55,198 bases of DNA, from assembly GCA_009760855.2 (NCBI GenBank), contig WPIO01000224.1, positions 232,501-287,698 on the forward strand. Direction: 5' to 3'. Position numbers and translations under genes: made by a program. Of this stretch, positions 21,105 through 34,967 are shown in pieces; position 1 is the first letter of the stretch; each line of letters starts with the position of its first letter. The notes under the pieces were generated by a model. The model saw only the letters and a list, made by a program, of their open reading frames with translations. It made no database searches and was not told where the DNA came from. Origin of the DNA: Cristatella mucedo (Eukaryota; Bryozoa; Phylactolaemata; Cristatellidae).

Positions 21105-23565
21105 AATGTAATTTAATGTATCTCTGACTGTAACTCCACAAAATCACAAAGACTATGTGGGTGTTACGCAGGAGAGTTTGTATAGCGCACTCACAGCCGT
21201 AAGGTTGTAAGCGACCGCCAACAGACTTCATCTCACGCAACTCAGAAGAAAGTGGGAAGCATAGCAGAGTCCGGAGAGCAGAGAGTTGACGTAGTAGGTG
21301 GAATGGAGTAGAGCACCTCAGGACTGCTGAAAAGGATAAGCCATAGTCCGGCAGCAAGGAGGTGTAGTTGTCGTTGCATAAGAATTGTGGAATTGAGTTT
21401 ACAGTCTACGGCCTGCAGAGCTAAAGCTTCTGTCGCCCACGGTCTTTAAGCAGAAGAAGGGAGCAGCTAATTTATTGTCCACACACGGACCTGAGAGCGC
21501 CAAGAGGCTGAAAACTGGGTGCAGCAGTTCAGCTAGGTACGAAGGAGACAATTCGTAGCGGGGCCTTGTGGGTACAGGGTAAGAACCGTGTCAGCATCCG
21601 TTGCTATACCGACATCCATCGTAGCTCTTTAGCAAGGAGACACGTGCTCAAACCTCGGGACTTGAAGACTAGTCTTACAGCCATATTCAGATGCAGTGAC
21701 CTGGATGCTTTTTAGGTAGCCCAGCCAAAAGAGAATTGCAAATAATCTAGCCGAGACAGAACTAAGGAGCTAGTTCAATTTTTTTTCAAGCCACTGTGGA
21801 AGACAGCTCCTAATCTTAGATAGGATCAGACGTGACGGCAAGCTGTTGAAGCAGTCTTCGGAATGAAGCTAAATTTCGAGCACATGGTGACGGGTCGCAC
21901 AACAGCATCGCCTATTAGAAGAGCAAAGCCTTCTAATCCAGTCAAACGCTTAGGGTGTCCTATGAACAGCAGTTCGGTTTATCGTCATTTAGATTTTCAA
22001 GAAAGTTTCCGACATCCAGGATCGACATGTCGGCATGGTTAGCATCAGTTGATCTGTTGCTGCAGCTGATTCCGACGGTGTTTGAATGACAAATACAGCT
22101 GAGCATCGTGGCCATAAAAGTGATATCCTATTTCATGGGTCTTAAAAACCTCCTGGAGGTTGAGTATAGAGAACAGCAATGGCTGTGGAAGGGGGCCTTG
22201 AAGGGACTCCACAGGTGACTGGCCTCGTGGGCGAGACCTGACCTCCACCCAACACGGGATTGATACGACAGATTTAAACCACACCAGTGCTTCGTGTTCT
22301 CCAAAAGTGTGTCGTTCGAGTAGGACATCGTGGTCAATGGCATTGACGGCAGCTGATAGATCTAGCAAGGTAAATATCATTCCCGTTATCGTTGCCGCAT
22401 AGAATGTCATTGTTAATATGGAGGAGAGCAGTTTCAGTGGAATGCTGCCTCTTGAACCTCGATTTGAAATGTTTGACATTTCATTTTTTTCAATATGTGC
22501 AACCAGCTGCTTAGCGACAGTTTATTCAAGAATCTTCGACAAGAAATTAGGAAGGGAAACTGGGGGCGATAGTTTGCAAAGACCTCTGTATCTAAACCTG
22601 GCTTATGGAAAAATTGGTCTAACGATTGCCGATTTGAATGGCTGGACATTATAGCGGACAAGCTCGGCATTACCCTGTATGTACAAGGAGCAGGAACAGT
22701 AAACGAAAACCGAACAATGATGCGATAGGGTCTGCGGGCACACCACGAAGGCAAGTGGGGAAGACATCCCTCTGTGATCACAAGATCCAGGATATGGCCA
22801 CCGACGTGGGTGGTGTGATTAACGTATTGGACAAAACAAAAAAGTCCCAGTGAGTCAAGAAATGAGCAGACCTCTGGCTGTTGATAGGGTTTTCAATGTT
22901 AATGTTGAAGTCTCGAGCAATCAGTTACAGCCTGTCACAACACCAATATTTAGCAAGAAACGCCGATAACTCCTCCCTCTATGGACAAGTTTAGACAGCC
23001 AACAGGAAGTCGGTATATCACAACAGTGAGAGGCACTCTCTTTGATGAGGACCTGATTGTAACTAACTCAAGCGATTGCCTATGCGAAAAACTGCACATC
23101 TTATACCGAAACGGTTCAAGAACAACAATTGCAACCCTGCCACCAACCTTGTCACACAAAGCATGGACCTGAAAGAATGAGAACCCGGGAGGGATGGGCT
23201 CGGATATACAGCTACTGGAAAGAGGCGTCGTCCAAGTTTCGGTAAGCAGAAATGCATCTAGCTTCTCCTGGACAGTCGGATATACAGCTACTGGAAAGAG
23301 GCATCGTCCAAGTTTCGGTAACCAGAAATGCATCTAGCTTCTCCTGGACAGTCTGATTGCGGATGAGTAATCCCTTGGTTTTAGCGGTAATTTAGTAGGC
23401 GGAATTTAAGAGGCTGTCCAACAACTTTGTGACGCCGATTAAGTGGCTTGCATTCAAGTCGGTGTGCTGACGGTATTGGATGGCCAGGCGCGGCCCTCTG
23501 GATTTGAAAAGGGACCTGGTAACGGTCATTGTGACCGTTAGGCCATTAGGACTTCGCACGGTTTG
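21105..23565 (-). mobile_element. LINE family B, near-complete pol region, inactive
   Basis: Read on the - strand: an endonuclease start at about 23340-23060 (EKLDAFLLTETWTTPL, then GGRVAIVVLEPFRYKMCSF), a reverse transcriptase stretch at 22400-22060 (TLLDLSAAVNAIDHDVLLER, LVWFKS, RPRGQSPVESLQG, IGYHFYGHDAQLYLSF), and a C-terminal GDRSF region at 21430-21150. The reverse transcriptase core shows GHDAQ where active enzymes have a double-Asp motif, and stops or frameshifts divide the blocks. The 3' end near 21105 matches other copies at 29590, 39150, 47140 and (opposite strand) 33835 and 49055. It begins about 160 bases after the broken prohibitin exon 4. Confidence 0.8.
23201..23352. repeat. 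76-bp tandem duplication inside LINE B
   Basis: Units 23201-23276 and 23277-23352 start with CGGATATACAGCTACTGG and differ at only two sites (GCGTCG/GCATCG, GTAAGC/GTAACC). The duplicated part encodes the endonuclease start, so it post-dates loss of activity or caused it. Confidence 0.92.
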
Positions 23566-23569
23566 TGAG

Positions 23570-26500
23570 CTTAGCAGGCCTTGGTTGTTTGTACATTTTT
23601 TTCTAAATTTGCATGTAAAGCAGAAGTAAATGACCTGGAAGTATTAAAAAAAATCCATCTAGGTTAGGGCAGTCGCGTTTCATACTCGATTAAGCATTAC
23701 TATTCAGACGTTTAAGGGGTCGCCTTTTACTGCTTGGATGAGCGTTTCAGGAAGTAACAGTTGAAAATCTGTTGTTCTACACCAATCCTACATTCTGTAC
23801 TACATTTCTAGAATAAATCTTTGACTGCCTGTTCAGGAAGCATATCTTTGTGAGAGCTATTGGTCCCAAATGGCACTTTTGGCAAATCGCGTTATATATG
23901 GTCGCCCCGAATGATGCCAGATTCGGGCGGTTTAGTCTTAACGGATATTATTATCTAGCTGGTGGGCATTTTAGCTGGTTGGTTTCATTATTTCTTTTTC
24001 TACATTGTCTAACACCATGTTCCAAGCATCTAGGACTCGTGCACAAAATCAACGGGGTTTGCTACCTATACCAAGTATAGGGGGGGGGTTCAGCGCAAAA
24101 TTACTCCCCGACTTTTCCATGCCTGCAGGGGGATTTTTTTATTCCTCTTTCGTTTGTGAGCCTGGCTTGCTTATTAGTATGTATTAGGGGGGAGGGCGGG
24201 AGAGAGTCCTTTTGCAACCAAAACCAAACCAATCCCCCGGGTTCCCAGGTGTAGTTGGCTTTAGCTGTGAAAAAAAAGTTGACTTGGACACTGAAATTGG
24301 TCAAAGTTAGCAGATTGCGCTGAAACTGTAGGGGGCCCAGAGCCAGTGCCTAGTCCGTTAATTTCTACCACACCCTGTGCTAGGACCCGTTGAATCTCAC
24401 TAGTATAATACATAATGGTAATGCAGATTATGTCCGAGCCCATTGGGTAAGGTTTGCTAAAAAGGATAAGGGCGGACAAGGATACTGCTAACTGGTTAGC
24501 CCTACGAGTGTCTTTTTTTTGGAGTCTAAGCAATCTTGAGGAATGTGTGCTGTACTTGCTTCCCTGTAGACCATGTGCCCCTTTTCAGGACTATGGATTG
24601 ACATTTACCTCAGGGTCTCTGGGCGATTGCAAGAGAGCTTAATTCGCCCGGCCAAAGTTTGAACGCCGCCTTTTTACAAATCTGCTATTGCCCGCAGGTG
24701 GCACCACCTTATTGAGCCTCTGGTGCCGACCTAGAGGGGAATCTTTTGGATAGGTCCAACAAACGCGTCAGGGGGGGGGACATTACCTAGTCCCCATGTA
24801 CTTTAGGAAGCATGAACCTTTTTAACTTAGTTTGGAGGATTGGGTCTGGTCTTACAAGCGCTATCCTCACTCATTGGTTGAAGACTAAGCTTAGTTCTAT
24901 AATTTTATCATGTTGCTCTCAACTCCCAGTCACAAAAATCGTTGCTCAGCCTGCTACATATAGACCTGATCATAATCAACCTGTTGGCTGAGCGCAATAG
25001 GTTCTACCAATTATTATAAGTCACATGGCTTCTGTCCAGGTAATGGCGCGCTTAATTAAATAAAGCCTCATTACAGTTGGTTCTGCCATATATTGCTTAG
25101 TATGCACAAAGCCTTATGACTCCAATATGCAAGCTGTTTCCAATTGCGTTTCTTACCATCTTCCTCCCACTCAGAAGGCTTTCATGAACTTAGTTAGCCT
25201 TAACTCCATAGAGCTGTATATCTCCTACCCCCCTACAATGATATATTCTTCCTGCCACGTGAAGAAGCGTCTAGAGGCTGTTTTGCCAGTATTCACACGC
25301 CTTGGCAGAAGCTCGTTTACACGACACTCATCTCCACCGTTCAGGCACGAGGTTGCCCCTAGCATCTCCATGCATTGAGATGAAGCAGAGTCGCTCAGCA
25401 GGCATGCCGACGTCGTCTCGCTTCACTGTCTGGAAGTTGTGTTTCGCCATCGATCGCTCTTTTATTTGTGTTTTATTTGCTTGGCGAGAGTCTAAAGGAC
25501 TGTTACTACCTGCATTGCTCTGCATTACACCTAGGACGCGCAGCAAACAGAAGGCTGGCAAGCCTGTCATCAATGGCGAAAGGTGCCTCCAAAGGTGCCC
25601 TACTGATACGTCCAAAGCACTGCCATTACGACGGTTAAGGTCTATATTCGACCTGCATGCAAGATCGACACGGCTTCGGAGATGGAGATGCCACGCATAT
25701 GGCCAACAAGTCGCGTAAATGTGTGCCATTGCTGACATGGGGCCAGCCAGGGTTTCTGCTCAGAACGTGCCTGCAGCAATGTCTGGAGGTATAGGTCCTC
25801 TCTCCCGGGTGTACATACTTTCAACCGCACCAGCACACCCCGCCAAGCTGTGCTTCTGGTCCCCTGATCGAATAAGAATATATATTAATTATGAAATCTC
25901 CTCATCAATATGTCAGCTGGCAATAACTACAGTGCATACTGGTTTGCTGACCCGGTATGTAAGGGATGCCCGACTTAGAAAACCGTGCTTTCGAATCCCG
26001 GAAAAAAAAATCATTAGTGCTTCAGCCCAACTTGATGCAGTCGTAAGGGCTTATATCAATCAGCAGCCCTTCGAAGCATCCATCTGGTTTGGAGATTAAC
26101 AATGGCAAAGGCCATTCATGACCGAACTTTCCGGATAGAGTGTCGTTTTTTGGTACTCTGATCGGTTAACGGCCGCGTGGGCTGTCCAGCTTGCGTGAGA
26201 GAATTCCTGCAGCTAGGGTTTTGACTATAATAATGTAAGAAAAACAGTTGGCAAATTAAGTGCTGCAATGTTTTTGTACAAGCAAAAAGGCATGTTAAAT
26301 GCTTGCCATAATGCAAGATGTCTTAACTCTGGCGCGTCACCAAAGCATCACTAGCTCGTAGTGGCGAAGGTCCTCACCTACATTTGCTATGACGGTGATG
26401 CGATGTTGAGCTGCAATCTCAATAGTTACTTATGTGCAAAGATTGCACCGCTGAAGGCCAAGTCTACAGGCTTGTGATTCAACCTATGCCTGACCCACCC

Positions 26501-29455
26501 CTGTGGGTGCAAGCATGCCAACTCAGGAGCGAGGAATCCCTGTTGCCTTTTCCCCGGCACTACATGACACAAGTAGGAGGCCAGGCGTGCGAGGCCTGAC
26601 TTAGGAGACCCACAAGGGCTGATGGATGACCTAGCTACGTCAAGGTCAACTCTGCTACACTCGACCCTATCGCATGTGGGGCAACCAATTTTACGAATGG
26701 GTTCCGGCACATATTGCTGTGCAGTGGTCGTTGGGCTTATGCTCGACATCAACGAAAACACACAATAACCCAATAACATAGACAACTGTATGCAAGGTCA
26801 TAAACACAAGATCACATAATCAAACATGGTAATAATAATGAATATAATATAATATAATAATAATATTAAAAAACAATACTGTCATAAATTTTTTCCCTTG
26901 TTTGGTGTAGGAGGATATAACGGTTTCATTCTTTATTAGAACTCCTACAACAGCCTCCTGAGTTTGGTAAATCTTTGTAAGAACATCACTTTTACTCGCT
27001 GGTAAAAACTGAAATTAAAGTCTGGCACCTGTGCATGCGACCTAACGACATCCTGTGCAGCAGTGATGAAGATAAAGTTACCACCATGATCTCGTGAAAT
27101 CGATCGTCTGCGTAGTGCACTATTGATCACACCTACTCGAACCACTAAGAAGAACGACTATTCTGGGAGACAAAAGCGGTGGCAAGGATTGAATCACATA
27201 TGCCCGATAGCGTTGGTGTTGGTGCCGTTGTCACGTTGTCACAATAGCAGACGTTACACATGCAGTTCCATTGCAGTCAATCGCTCTGATTGCCGTGGCC
27301 CTATTGGTACTACTCCATTGCACCCTAAAACAAAGCGACCTTTTGAAAACGCAATCGAAATAAGGGCTCGCCCAGCCAAGTAATTTCTGCGTGGTTGCTG
27401 GGCATATGTTACTAGATTGCGTCGTGGCCAGTATCATTGCGTCAGGACGATTACGTGATATCGCGGCCTCAATGAGTTACAATTAAGCGTGTGCACTGTT
27501 GCAACAGCCCGTTGTAATATCCGGCGCAAATAGAAGCTGCTCGCAGCCACTGCTGATCTTTTGAGCAGATCAAAGTGGATTGCCGATAAGACCGGAGTTA
27601 TTGTAGTCGTTCGCGTGCAAATGCCTGACTTTTGCACTTGTCACACTGGGTGAAATGATGTGGTTTGACATCAACATCGATTGGCTTAACATTTAACGCG
27701 TGCACTGTAATATACAAGTAGAGTTAGAGTTTCACTCCATTTTCCGCGTCGATTTGCAAGGATATTGGGCTGGTTTGCACTCATAGCCTTATATTTCTTT
27801 CGATTGCCGCGATAGCCCAACAGTTGTCGTCAAATGGCATGAAAACTGTGCATTTACTCAAAATAGCAAAACTTAACATCCAGTTGTAATCAAAGCTTCA
27901 CCCAGGTAATTTCTCAGAATCAATTTTGTTTGGCTAGGAGAAGTTTTGGCTAGGCCGTACTATTTGCTGTCGGTCGCCATGTATTGGCGCTAAATTTTGT
28001 TCACACTTCAATCGGATCAAAATGATGTGGTTTCCGCTTTAGTCAGTGAGCTGTTGCATACATTTGGGCCTTACATCAATCCTCCAATTTCTGGGCATCC
28101 GTAGACAAACTGCAGCAGATTGTCAGTATTCGCTAGGGCTAGTTGAAAGTCTACTCCAGTAATCACTCTAAAACGACTGGGGATTTGATTGAAAGCAACG
28201 AAAGTGCTGCAGAGAGAGCAAAAATAGAGTAAGTTTAGACTCATTGTCATTCTGGAAATTGTGGTATTGAACCAGGCCATTGCTGTTGCTTTGCAATTCA
28301 TTTGTCAGAGGATGTCCATACCCAACGGAGCCTCAGTTTTATTAGCTGTCAGCCTTCAAGTTTAGTGCATTAGGAGGCAATGATGATTGAGCGTTTCATG
28401 TTGATGATCTCAGGATGGTTTGTGCATTTGATTAGAGTAGATTTCTCGGCTTTCATCCCGCTATCATTTTAGAGATTGCCATGCGATTTGTCTCAGAGAG
28501 AGCGGGCTGATCTTTTAAGCATCTCTCTTTGGCTTAGACGTAAATTAAAAGGGAAGAAGAAAGTAGACGAATAATCTACTGCATGCGCCAGCCTGCAGCT
28601 GGGTTTTGGGGTCGGCGGAACTTTCGTTGGCTGCAGAGACAGACTAAAAGCGCCGTTTCGCGCGCGTTAATTAATAGAACTCTCTACCTAACTCTGCCCG
28701 GGACAGACCAAAGCTGCGTCATACTCCTGGCCTGCAGTGACGTTCAGACCGAAGCTTTCTTAAATTAACAGACGAGCCGCAGATAGCAGAGGTTTGTGCT
28801 GGTCACCTCACGGACTACCTGCGGACACATGCTAGCTTCACACCACAAACTACCACAGTCTCCCAACAATCTTTTCCATCGGCTGAGATAAAGCCGGTCA
28901 AGTTCTGGTTACAGGCAACCAGCTGGCAAAGGCGTCTAGCAAAAGCGTATCGTTACGCCGTAAATCTTGAGCGTCAATGTGTTCGGAGCGGTGGCTCTGC
29001 ATGCTAGAGAGCATACAGAAAATATACACACACTATAGAGCATACTACATGTCTGAAGTCTATATAGCGCTTCACCTGTCGATTCAAGATTAACGCTACT
29101 GCAGCCAAGCTGAATTCCCTCAAAAGTCTGAGGCCCATCAGTTGCATACTTACAATTAATAAAATTAATAAAATAATTAATATAACATAAGTTGTATATC
29201 ATGATTAATAAAACCTCAGCTGCACATCCTGTAACCAAAATTCATATACAAAGGTAACAGCAAAGTTAATTCAGGATTAACCGCTACATCCACTGAAATC
29301 CACCTGCCATATGCCACGAGCTGGGGAACAGCCTACTACAGTGTGCCTTTGCATGGCATATGGCTTCATAAAACCACTCTATCAGGTTATGAAAGTAGAT
29401 ACTTATGTAGCACATGGTTTAGAAAACTGCTGACGTCGTATGGCCATAGAGAAAA
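23570..29455. other. Large interval without a supported gene
   Basis: I searched both strands for the missing prohibitin exons and for other conserved genes and found none. G-rich homopolymers occur at about 24081 and 24771. AT-rich simple sequence with TAA/ATA units lies at 26828-26868. A GC-rich, uncharacterised block lies at 26440-26790. A possible exon on the - strand near 25650-25736 was considered and not accepted. Confidence 0.45.
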
Positions 29456-29459
29456 CGTG

Positions 29460-29575
29460 AAGCAACAATAATAATATAATAATAATAATAAGCTGCACTT
29501 GAGCGCCCTCAGAGAACTAGAATCTCTCTCAGGCGTGCTACATTTGCTAAGGGAAATGCGTGAAAACAAGGCGAC
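29460..29575 (-). repeat. LINE/SINE-type 3' tail
   Basis: AATAATAATAATAAGCTGCA, then GAGCGCCCTCAGAGAAC and TCTCTCAGGCGTGCTACATT, the reversed family tail. Confidence 0.6.
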
Positions 29576-29589
29576 TCCATCTGCAAATC

Positions 29590-30330
29590 CCACAGATCTA
29601 CATGAACTGAGGTGGTGTTACCCAGAAGAGTATTCTAGGCGGAGCCCTTAAAGCCCTCGTCTGGCCGTCGGTGCAATATAACGCAGCCAGCAAGACTTCA
29701 CCTCTACGCAATAAAGAGAAAGTGAGAAACATGACATACGATTCCAGGAAATAACAGTGGAGAGAGTGATTAGTCTAGCAGTTTAGCGCACTGCAAAGGA
29801 TGTACGCAGAGTCGGCTGCAGTAAAATATATGTCGTAGTGCAAAAGAAAGTGTGAAGTGGCTCCCAGTCTCAGGAGCTGCAGATGGCAAAGCCTCTCTCG
29901 TCAGCATCCTAGCAGCTTAGGAACCTCTAACCTGGTTAAAACGCCCACCCCTATCTGTCCAAATCTGACCTGGTGCACCGAGGAAGCTGAAATCTGGTGA
30001 AGTAGTTCAATTAGGTAGAGGAGTCAAGCCGCGACGGACCTCATGGATAGAGTAAGAATGTTGCTCTGTATCAGCTGGATGTACTAGGAGCTGACTGCAT
30101 CTTCTTTCGCAGCAGAAGAGCACGTAGTTAAACCTCTGGAATTTGCGAACTATCTATGCCAGCCATATTCTGGCACCATCTGCAATCTTCTTGGTAAAGC
30201 TGTCAAAACGGAATTCAAGTCTAAACAGAACTACGGGAACTAGTCTAATTTCTGCTACTGTGATAGAGAGTCTCCATGTCTCAGAAAGCGATCGGAGCGT
30301 GATGGCTAATTGCGGGAATACGACGTCTTC
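29590..30330 (-). mobile_element. LINE family B 3' fragment
   Basis: Order and sequence follow 21140-21780: GACTTCACCTCTACGCAATA with AAAGAGAAAGTGAG (29694-29725), a GGAAGCTGAAATCTGGTGAA block, CAATTAGGTAGAGGAG, and a GCCAGCCATATTCTGG segment. Reading frame destroyed. Confidence 0.65.
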
Positions 30331-30479
30331 TTAATGAAGCTATTGAACTTTAAGTAGGTATGAAAGAGGACGCCCAATTCCGAGCAGACGGCGACGGTCA
30401 CAGTGCCAGCATCACCGTTTAGGAAGTGCAAACCGCTATAGTCAAACTGCACGCTTGGAGATAACTGAGTAGCAAAATC

Positions 30480-33090
30480 TGGCTTGTAATCACTTTACTA
30501 TATATAAATTATACAAGCTGCGCAGCGACAAAATTGGTGAGAAATCTTGAGGAAAACTAAAAGAAAGACTCGACGATAGGCCGGGTGAATCAGACGTGAT
30601 AGGACCATAGAATTCAATCGAGGTTTCTACGTATCATTGGTTTGGAACGGCAGCCAATTTGGTGATCAGTGGAGCCTTTATCCAGAGAAAGCATTTAAAA
30701 CCTGAGTCATGGCTGAACCTAGTTTGTTCCCCAGTGAAGACCAGTGAGTGTTATAGGGTCTTCAGTAGACGAGCTCTGCTTTGACTTTATTACGATACCC
30801 ATTTTCTGCCACAAGTACCTCAAAAATGTATTAGGTGATGTAACAGAGTCACAACTCAATCATTTGGGTTGGAGGTAGCTTAATGGAGGCACGAATGCGT
30901 GCGATGGTTTCAAACAAGGTGGAAGAGTACGAAGCTGAACTATTTCCCCAAAGCTTGGTCTAAAAGTGCGACCACCAGTTTGGACTTCAGCGGCAGTTAT
31001 TCGCTATACTTATCTGAGAGACTGCAATAATAATGAGACTCATAGCCTTTGTGGCAATGGAATGTGCTACCGTGATCACTTCAGTGACAAAGATCAGGAA
31101 ACCCCAGACATAATACCGATTCATCAAATAGCGTCAACCCTTCCGCCATGTACCTGAAAACGCAGCTTGAAGCCTCTGTAACGAAGCTCTGGATAACATG
31201 GAAGACTGTTGTTCGGCTCCCATCGTCATCATAAAAATTCCGATGTGCTTTCCACGTACCAAACTCCAGAGAAGCAACTTGTTTCTGGTTTGGTAACAGG
31301 ACCTAACTTGTGACTGGCGAGTAAATTCGTCTCACATCGGTCCTTCTTGATGGTGAGCGGAATGCGTCTGCTCTCTACTCTAGAGTATCTTTGCAAGATG
31401 CAGCTGGTCGCAACACCGTGAAAGCAATTCTCTGACGTCATTGCGTACAAATTTCGATTCCTGTCTGTTGCAAAGTGATTTGAGGCAACAAAGGGTAATA
31501 CGATTACCAGCGTAGGTTTAAATAAGTGCAGAGGCACGAGACCTACTTCACAAACAAGACACTGTTGAGATGAATGATATCTTGGTAAAAAGCGTACCTC
31601 GTATAGGAATCCATAACTTTCAGGAAATAGACCTGCATGAACCTGAAAATTGCCAGTACTGGCAGAGAAGCAACATTTCCATACCACTTCTCACTTGAAT
31701 CTATTCTGCTGGACCTGAGCTCCACTCGCCGTTGCGTTACAGCTCAACATTTGTTCATTTATGAATAGGCTGGCTTGTCCTGATTAAGCATATGGGCACA
31801 TGCGCTTGCCTTTAACTACCAATACTGGTAGGTGACACGCGTTGTGACCTGGCAAATACGGCAATCTTGCTGCAAGTCTTAGCTGGCGCAGACTTTGCAC
31901 CAACGTCTGTGTGTTAGTGCAAAGATCAGAGTGCAATGCGGGCAGTTACAGAGTCGGCCCAGAGGTCGTGTGGCGCGCAGGACCCAGCCTCGGACGCACT
32001 GCAATCCTGTCTATGAGACCAAAGCCGTTTCGCAATGGTGCATAGCTGAAATGTAGCGGACTGGTCAGTGGAGTAGGTGGCGGTCGTCTAGTTCCCGCAG
32101 ATAGGACGCGATGATTTGTCATGCAGATGCACCTCGAGATATGCTAGCCTAACCCATTTTGGGATGGTAGAGTAATTTTTGAGTAAAAGCAGGTTTTCTC
32201 TTACTAGTCATTTAGTACTTATCAGTATTCAATTGGTAAAAAGTTTGCCGCCATCCAAAAAGTAAATATACTAGCATAGCAAGCTGCTGAACACTCTGAA
32301 ATGCTGGAAGCAAAGAAGGATCACAGCACTGGTAAAGCTGCTTCATTCTGCTTATATACTGAAAGCCTAAACTGTGCTTTCACGATTTCCGTGGTGAAAA
32401 TAGGAAACCACAAATTGTGCAAAAAGTATTATCCAGATTTCTAGAATGAGCCCCTCCAGTCAGAGCTAGCTTCATCCCTTGGGATGAAAACTCCGAGCAT
32501 TTGGAAATCAGGGCCTCGATCACTGAGTCACCTGGGCCCAGTAATTCCGGGAATTAACCCTCAGCTTTTCTAACCACGTGCCCTTACGTTTGCATGATTC
32601 AAGTCACAGCCAGGAAGAAAGTATTCATTACGGCTTTTCGTGAGCTTTTCTTTTGTGTTCCTGTGTCATTTATGCGTGTTAAACTGTAGCACAGATGCAG
32701 ACTACATGCTCTAAGCTACTAGCGTGACCTATAGTAGTCTTGCTTGTGCTTCTAGCTCACTCAGGCCCAATGAAACTCGTGCACAGGTTTCACGTGCATG
32801 CTCCAAGCATGACACTGGGCGCTTTGATAGACTCCTGGCTCACTCATTCATTTTGCATGCTGTTCCGTAGGCAGTGATATGAGATTAGGACATTCTGTAT
32901 GATAACATATGATGAGATCTAAGAGTATTTGTATAGGCTAGAGGCGTACAAGCTGAGTGATGGTTGAGTCACCCAAAGAATATAATGTAGCTTAGGAACA
33001 ACTTCGTGTTGAATTCGTTGACTAAATACAATGTTAGTACGATGTGTGGTTCGTATGTATGTATTGTAGGTCACGATGTGCTCATGCAGA
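30480..33090. other. Interval without a supported gene
   Basis: The longest open frame (31229-31687, - strand, 152 codons) contains no recognisable domain. It overlaps splice-like signals near 31600-31650, but no adjoining exon could be connected. A 14-bp imperfect palindrome around CATCCCTTGGGATG lies at 32475. Confidence 0.4.
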
Positions 33091-33317
33091 GATGGCGAAG
33101 CACCACCGAGAGGGGCTGGTGCACGGCTGTGGTCCGCCTCGTGATGCGGTATGGACACAGGCCGGTAAACTCAGCTGGCGCCAGATGGTGGATTCACCAT
33201 CAGGGTCGGCCAGTGCACCGCTGCGGTCCGCCTTTGAGATGTGGCATGGACCAGCTGGTGCTGCGATGGTGGATCTGCACCATCAGGGTCGGCCAGTGCA
33301 CCGTTGCGGTCGATGAG
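33091..33317. repeat. Degenerate tandem repeat, three units of ~80-90 bp
   Basis: GATGGTGGATT...CACCATCAGGGTCGGCC with CAGTGCACCGCTGCGG is present at 33184-33228 and 33265-33310, with a more diverged unit at 33091-33140. GC-rich and followed by TGAATAAACC (33392), a polyadenylation-like signal. The block may belong to an LTR, but I could not define LTR ends or target duplications. Confidence 0.65.
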
Positions 33318-33834
33318 CCGTCGAGTCGACCGGGGAGGGGAGTCGTGTGAGGGCAGCTGAGGGGAGCCGTGCGCTCATGGGCTCCGTGTTGAATAAACCG
33401 TCGATTGTTTGAGCATCGGCAATGGCTGTGCAAAACTAAACTACACTGATGTCTAACCTGCTTGAAGCGTTGAGTGGAAAGAAGTGTAGTTATAGGTGGG
33501 CGTAGCATGAGCATGAGAGGGACCTGCAAAGTGAGTGAAAAACGTAGTAAGTCTGACACGCAGCGTTTGGCTAGGGAGCGTTGTGGGAGGAATCTAAAAA
33601 GTGGTGGGATGTGGGAAGTGGTAGCGAGTTTACGTCGCAAGCCTAGGTACAAAGTTTTCACCAAAATAGCATCTCTCGGCACGATCCCTAAAGCACTGGT
33701 GAGCCGGGTGTTCCTAAAGAGCAGTGTTAACATAATGCCAAGACGGGATCAGAGATTAATCGGCAAACTCGCAGAGCTATGTACGTCTCAGCTGGACCAA
33801 ATTTTCTTAATGCTACAAAGTTGATAATAGGCAA

Positions 33835-34150
33835 TGGGCTTGGCTCCTTCAATATAGCTGAGCTGCTGCGTCAGTTGTATCTCCACGTCGAGCCTCAGGT
33901 TCTGTATGGACAATAAATTAGCTATTCCATTCCCCGCTTAATGGCCTTGGCGATAGAAGCTTTTGCTCTGCAGGTCCCGACACTGCACAACTCTTAGAAA
34001 ATTGCATCTACTCTCCTGCTGTCAACTGTTGCACATCCTTTCCAGCTAACCTGCTGCAGCTTCTATGCTTTACTCTCGACTGACTCCTGATTCAGCTACG
34101 CTTCCCACTTTCTCTTTGTTGCATGAGGTTAAGTCCGTTGGCTACCATAA
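33835..34150 (+). mobile_element. LINE family B 3' fragment
   Basis: Carries GCGATAGAAGCTTTTGCTCT (GDRSF-like start) and CACTTTCTCTTTGTTGCATG with GTTGGCTACC, matching 49080-49260 and, in reverse complement, 21210-21440. Confidence 0.6.
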
Positions 34151-34611
34151 ACGTACCAAAGAAAGAGGTCGAGGCTTTTAAGTTTGCAATAGAAAATTGC
34201 TTCAACAAACCTCCATTTGTCATTGTGACTTCGTTGAGTTGCAGACGGGATAGTTAATACATATCTGTTAGAAACGGGATCTGAAGTTTGATCGATTTGA
34301 AAAATGCAAAGCAAATAATTAACGATTAGTTAGTACCACCATCATCACCCGTAGGTAAAGCAGGACCAAGAGTGTCTAGCAAATAAAAATTCACAGATCT
34401 TCAGACATGATGAGTGTGTCTAACTTTTAAGAACCCTGTCAGCATCTAACCATGTTCGCAGCCTATTGAGATACATGTGTGAGGCTTTTAAATGTAGCTT
34501 CAGTACCCGCGAAGATGTGAATCTTGTAAATTTCTTTAACTATGCCACATTGACGGCTCAGCGTCCGAAGTGGTACTCATTCTTTTCATGGTTTAACCAC
34601 GCTTCCTCTCG

Positions 34612-34967
34612 CCGATGTGACTGCCAGCTCACTAGGCTTTCTACTATGCGGATGCTGCACTGATGCGTGGATACTCAGTTGTACCGTTGCTTTTGATCCC
34701 TCCTAGGCCTTCGAGCACCTCGAAATTCTCTCAACTTCGCTTGGTGCGATGCATCCCAATCCGCACATGAAATTAGCAGAAAATTTTCAGCTAAATGGAA
34801 ATGAGATAAAACCAACTTTATAGTAAAGGATAACCAAGGTGATTCGGAAGATGAGAGGCTACGCTCACAAATTACTCTGTCACAAATCTCTGTGCATCTG
34901 CACAAAATCTGGGTGTCATGTCCAAGCGAACTTGCGTTTGAGGCCCGCATCACTCCCATCAATCTGC
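34612..34967 (+). mobile_element. LINE A, left half of an element split by a nested insertion
   Basis: Follows 5390-5722 of copy 2 in the window: GATGTGACTGCCAGC, a GGATACTCAGTTGTACCG segment, CCTTCGAGCACCTCGAAATT, then a GGTGTCATGTCCAAGCG segment, ending at CATCAATCTGC. The continuation (CCGACTTTCAGC) is at 35931, on the far side of a reverse LINE A copy. Confidence 0.75.

Noticed and set aside
25642-25836. Exon of mitochondrial ribosomal protein uL22 (- strand)
   Set aside because: Only about 16 residues resemble the family (RG.SI.EA..L); the rest of the domain was not found on either side, so the similarity may be chance.
31229-31687. 152-codon gene on the - strand
   Set aside because: No recognisable domain, no supported neighbouring exons, and the region is surrounded by decayed repeats.
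33031-33450. Second LTR (TGTTAG...CTAACC or TGTAG...CTACA)
   Set aside because: Possible ends and an AATAAA exist, but no target duplication and several equally weak boundary choices.
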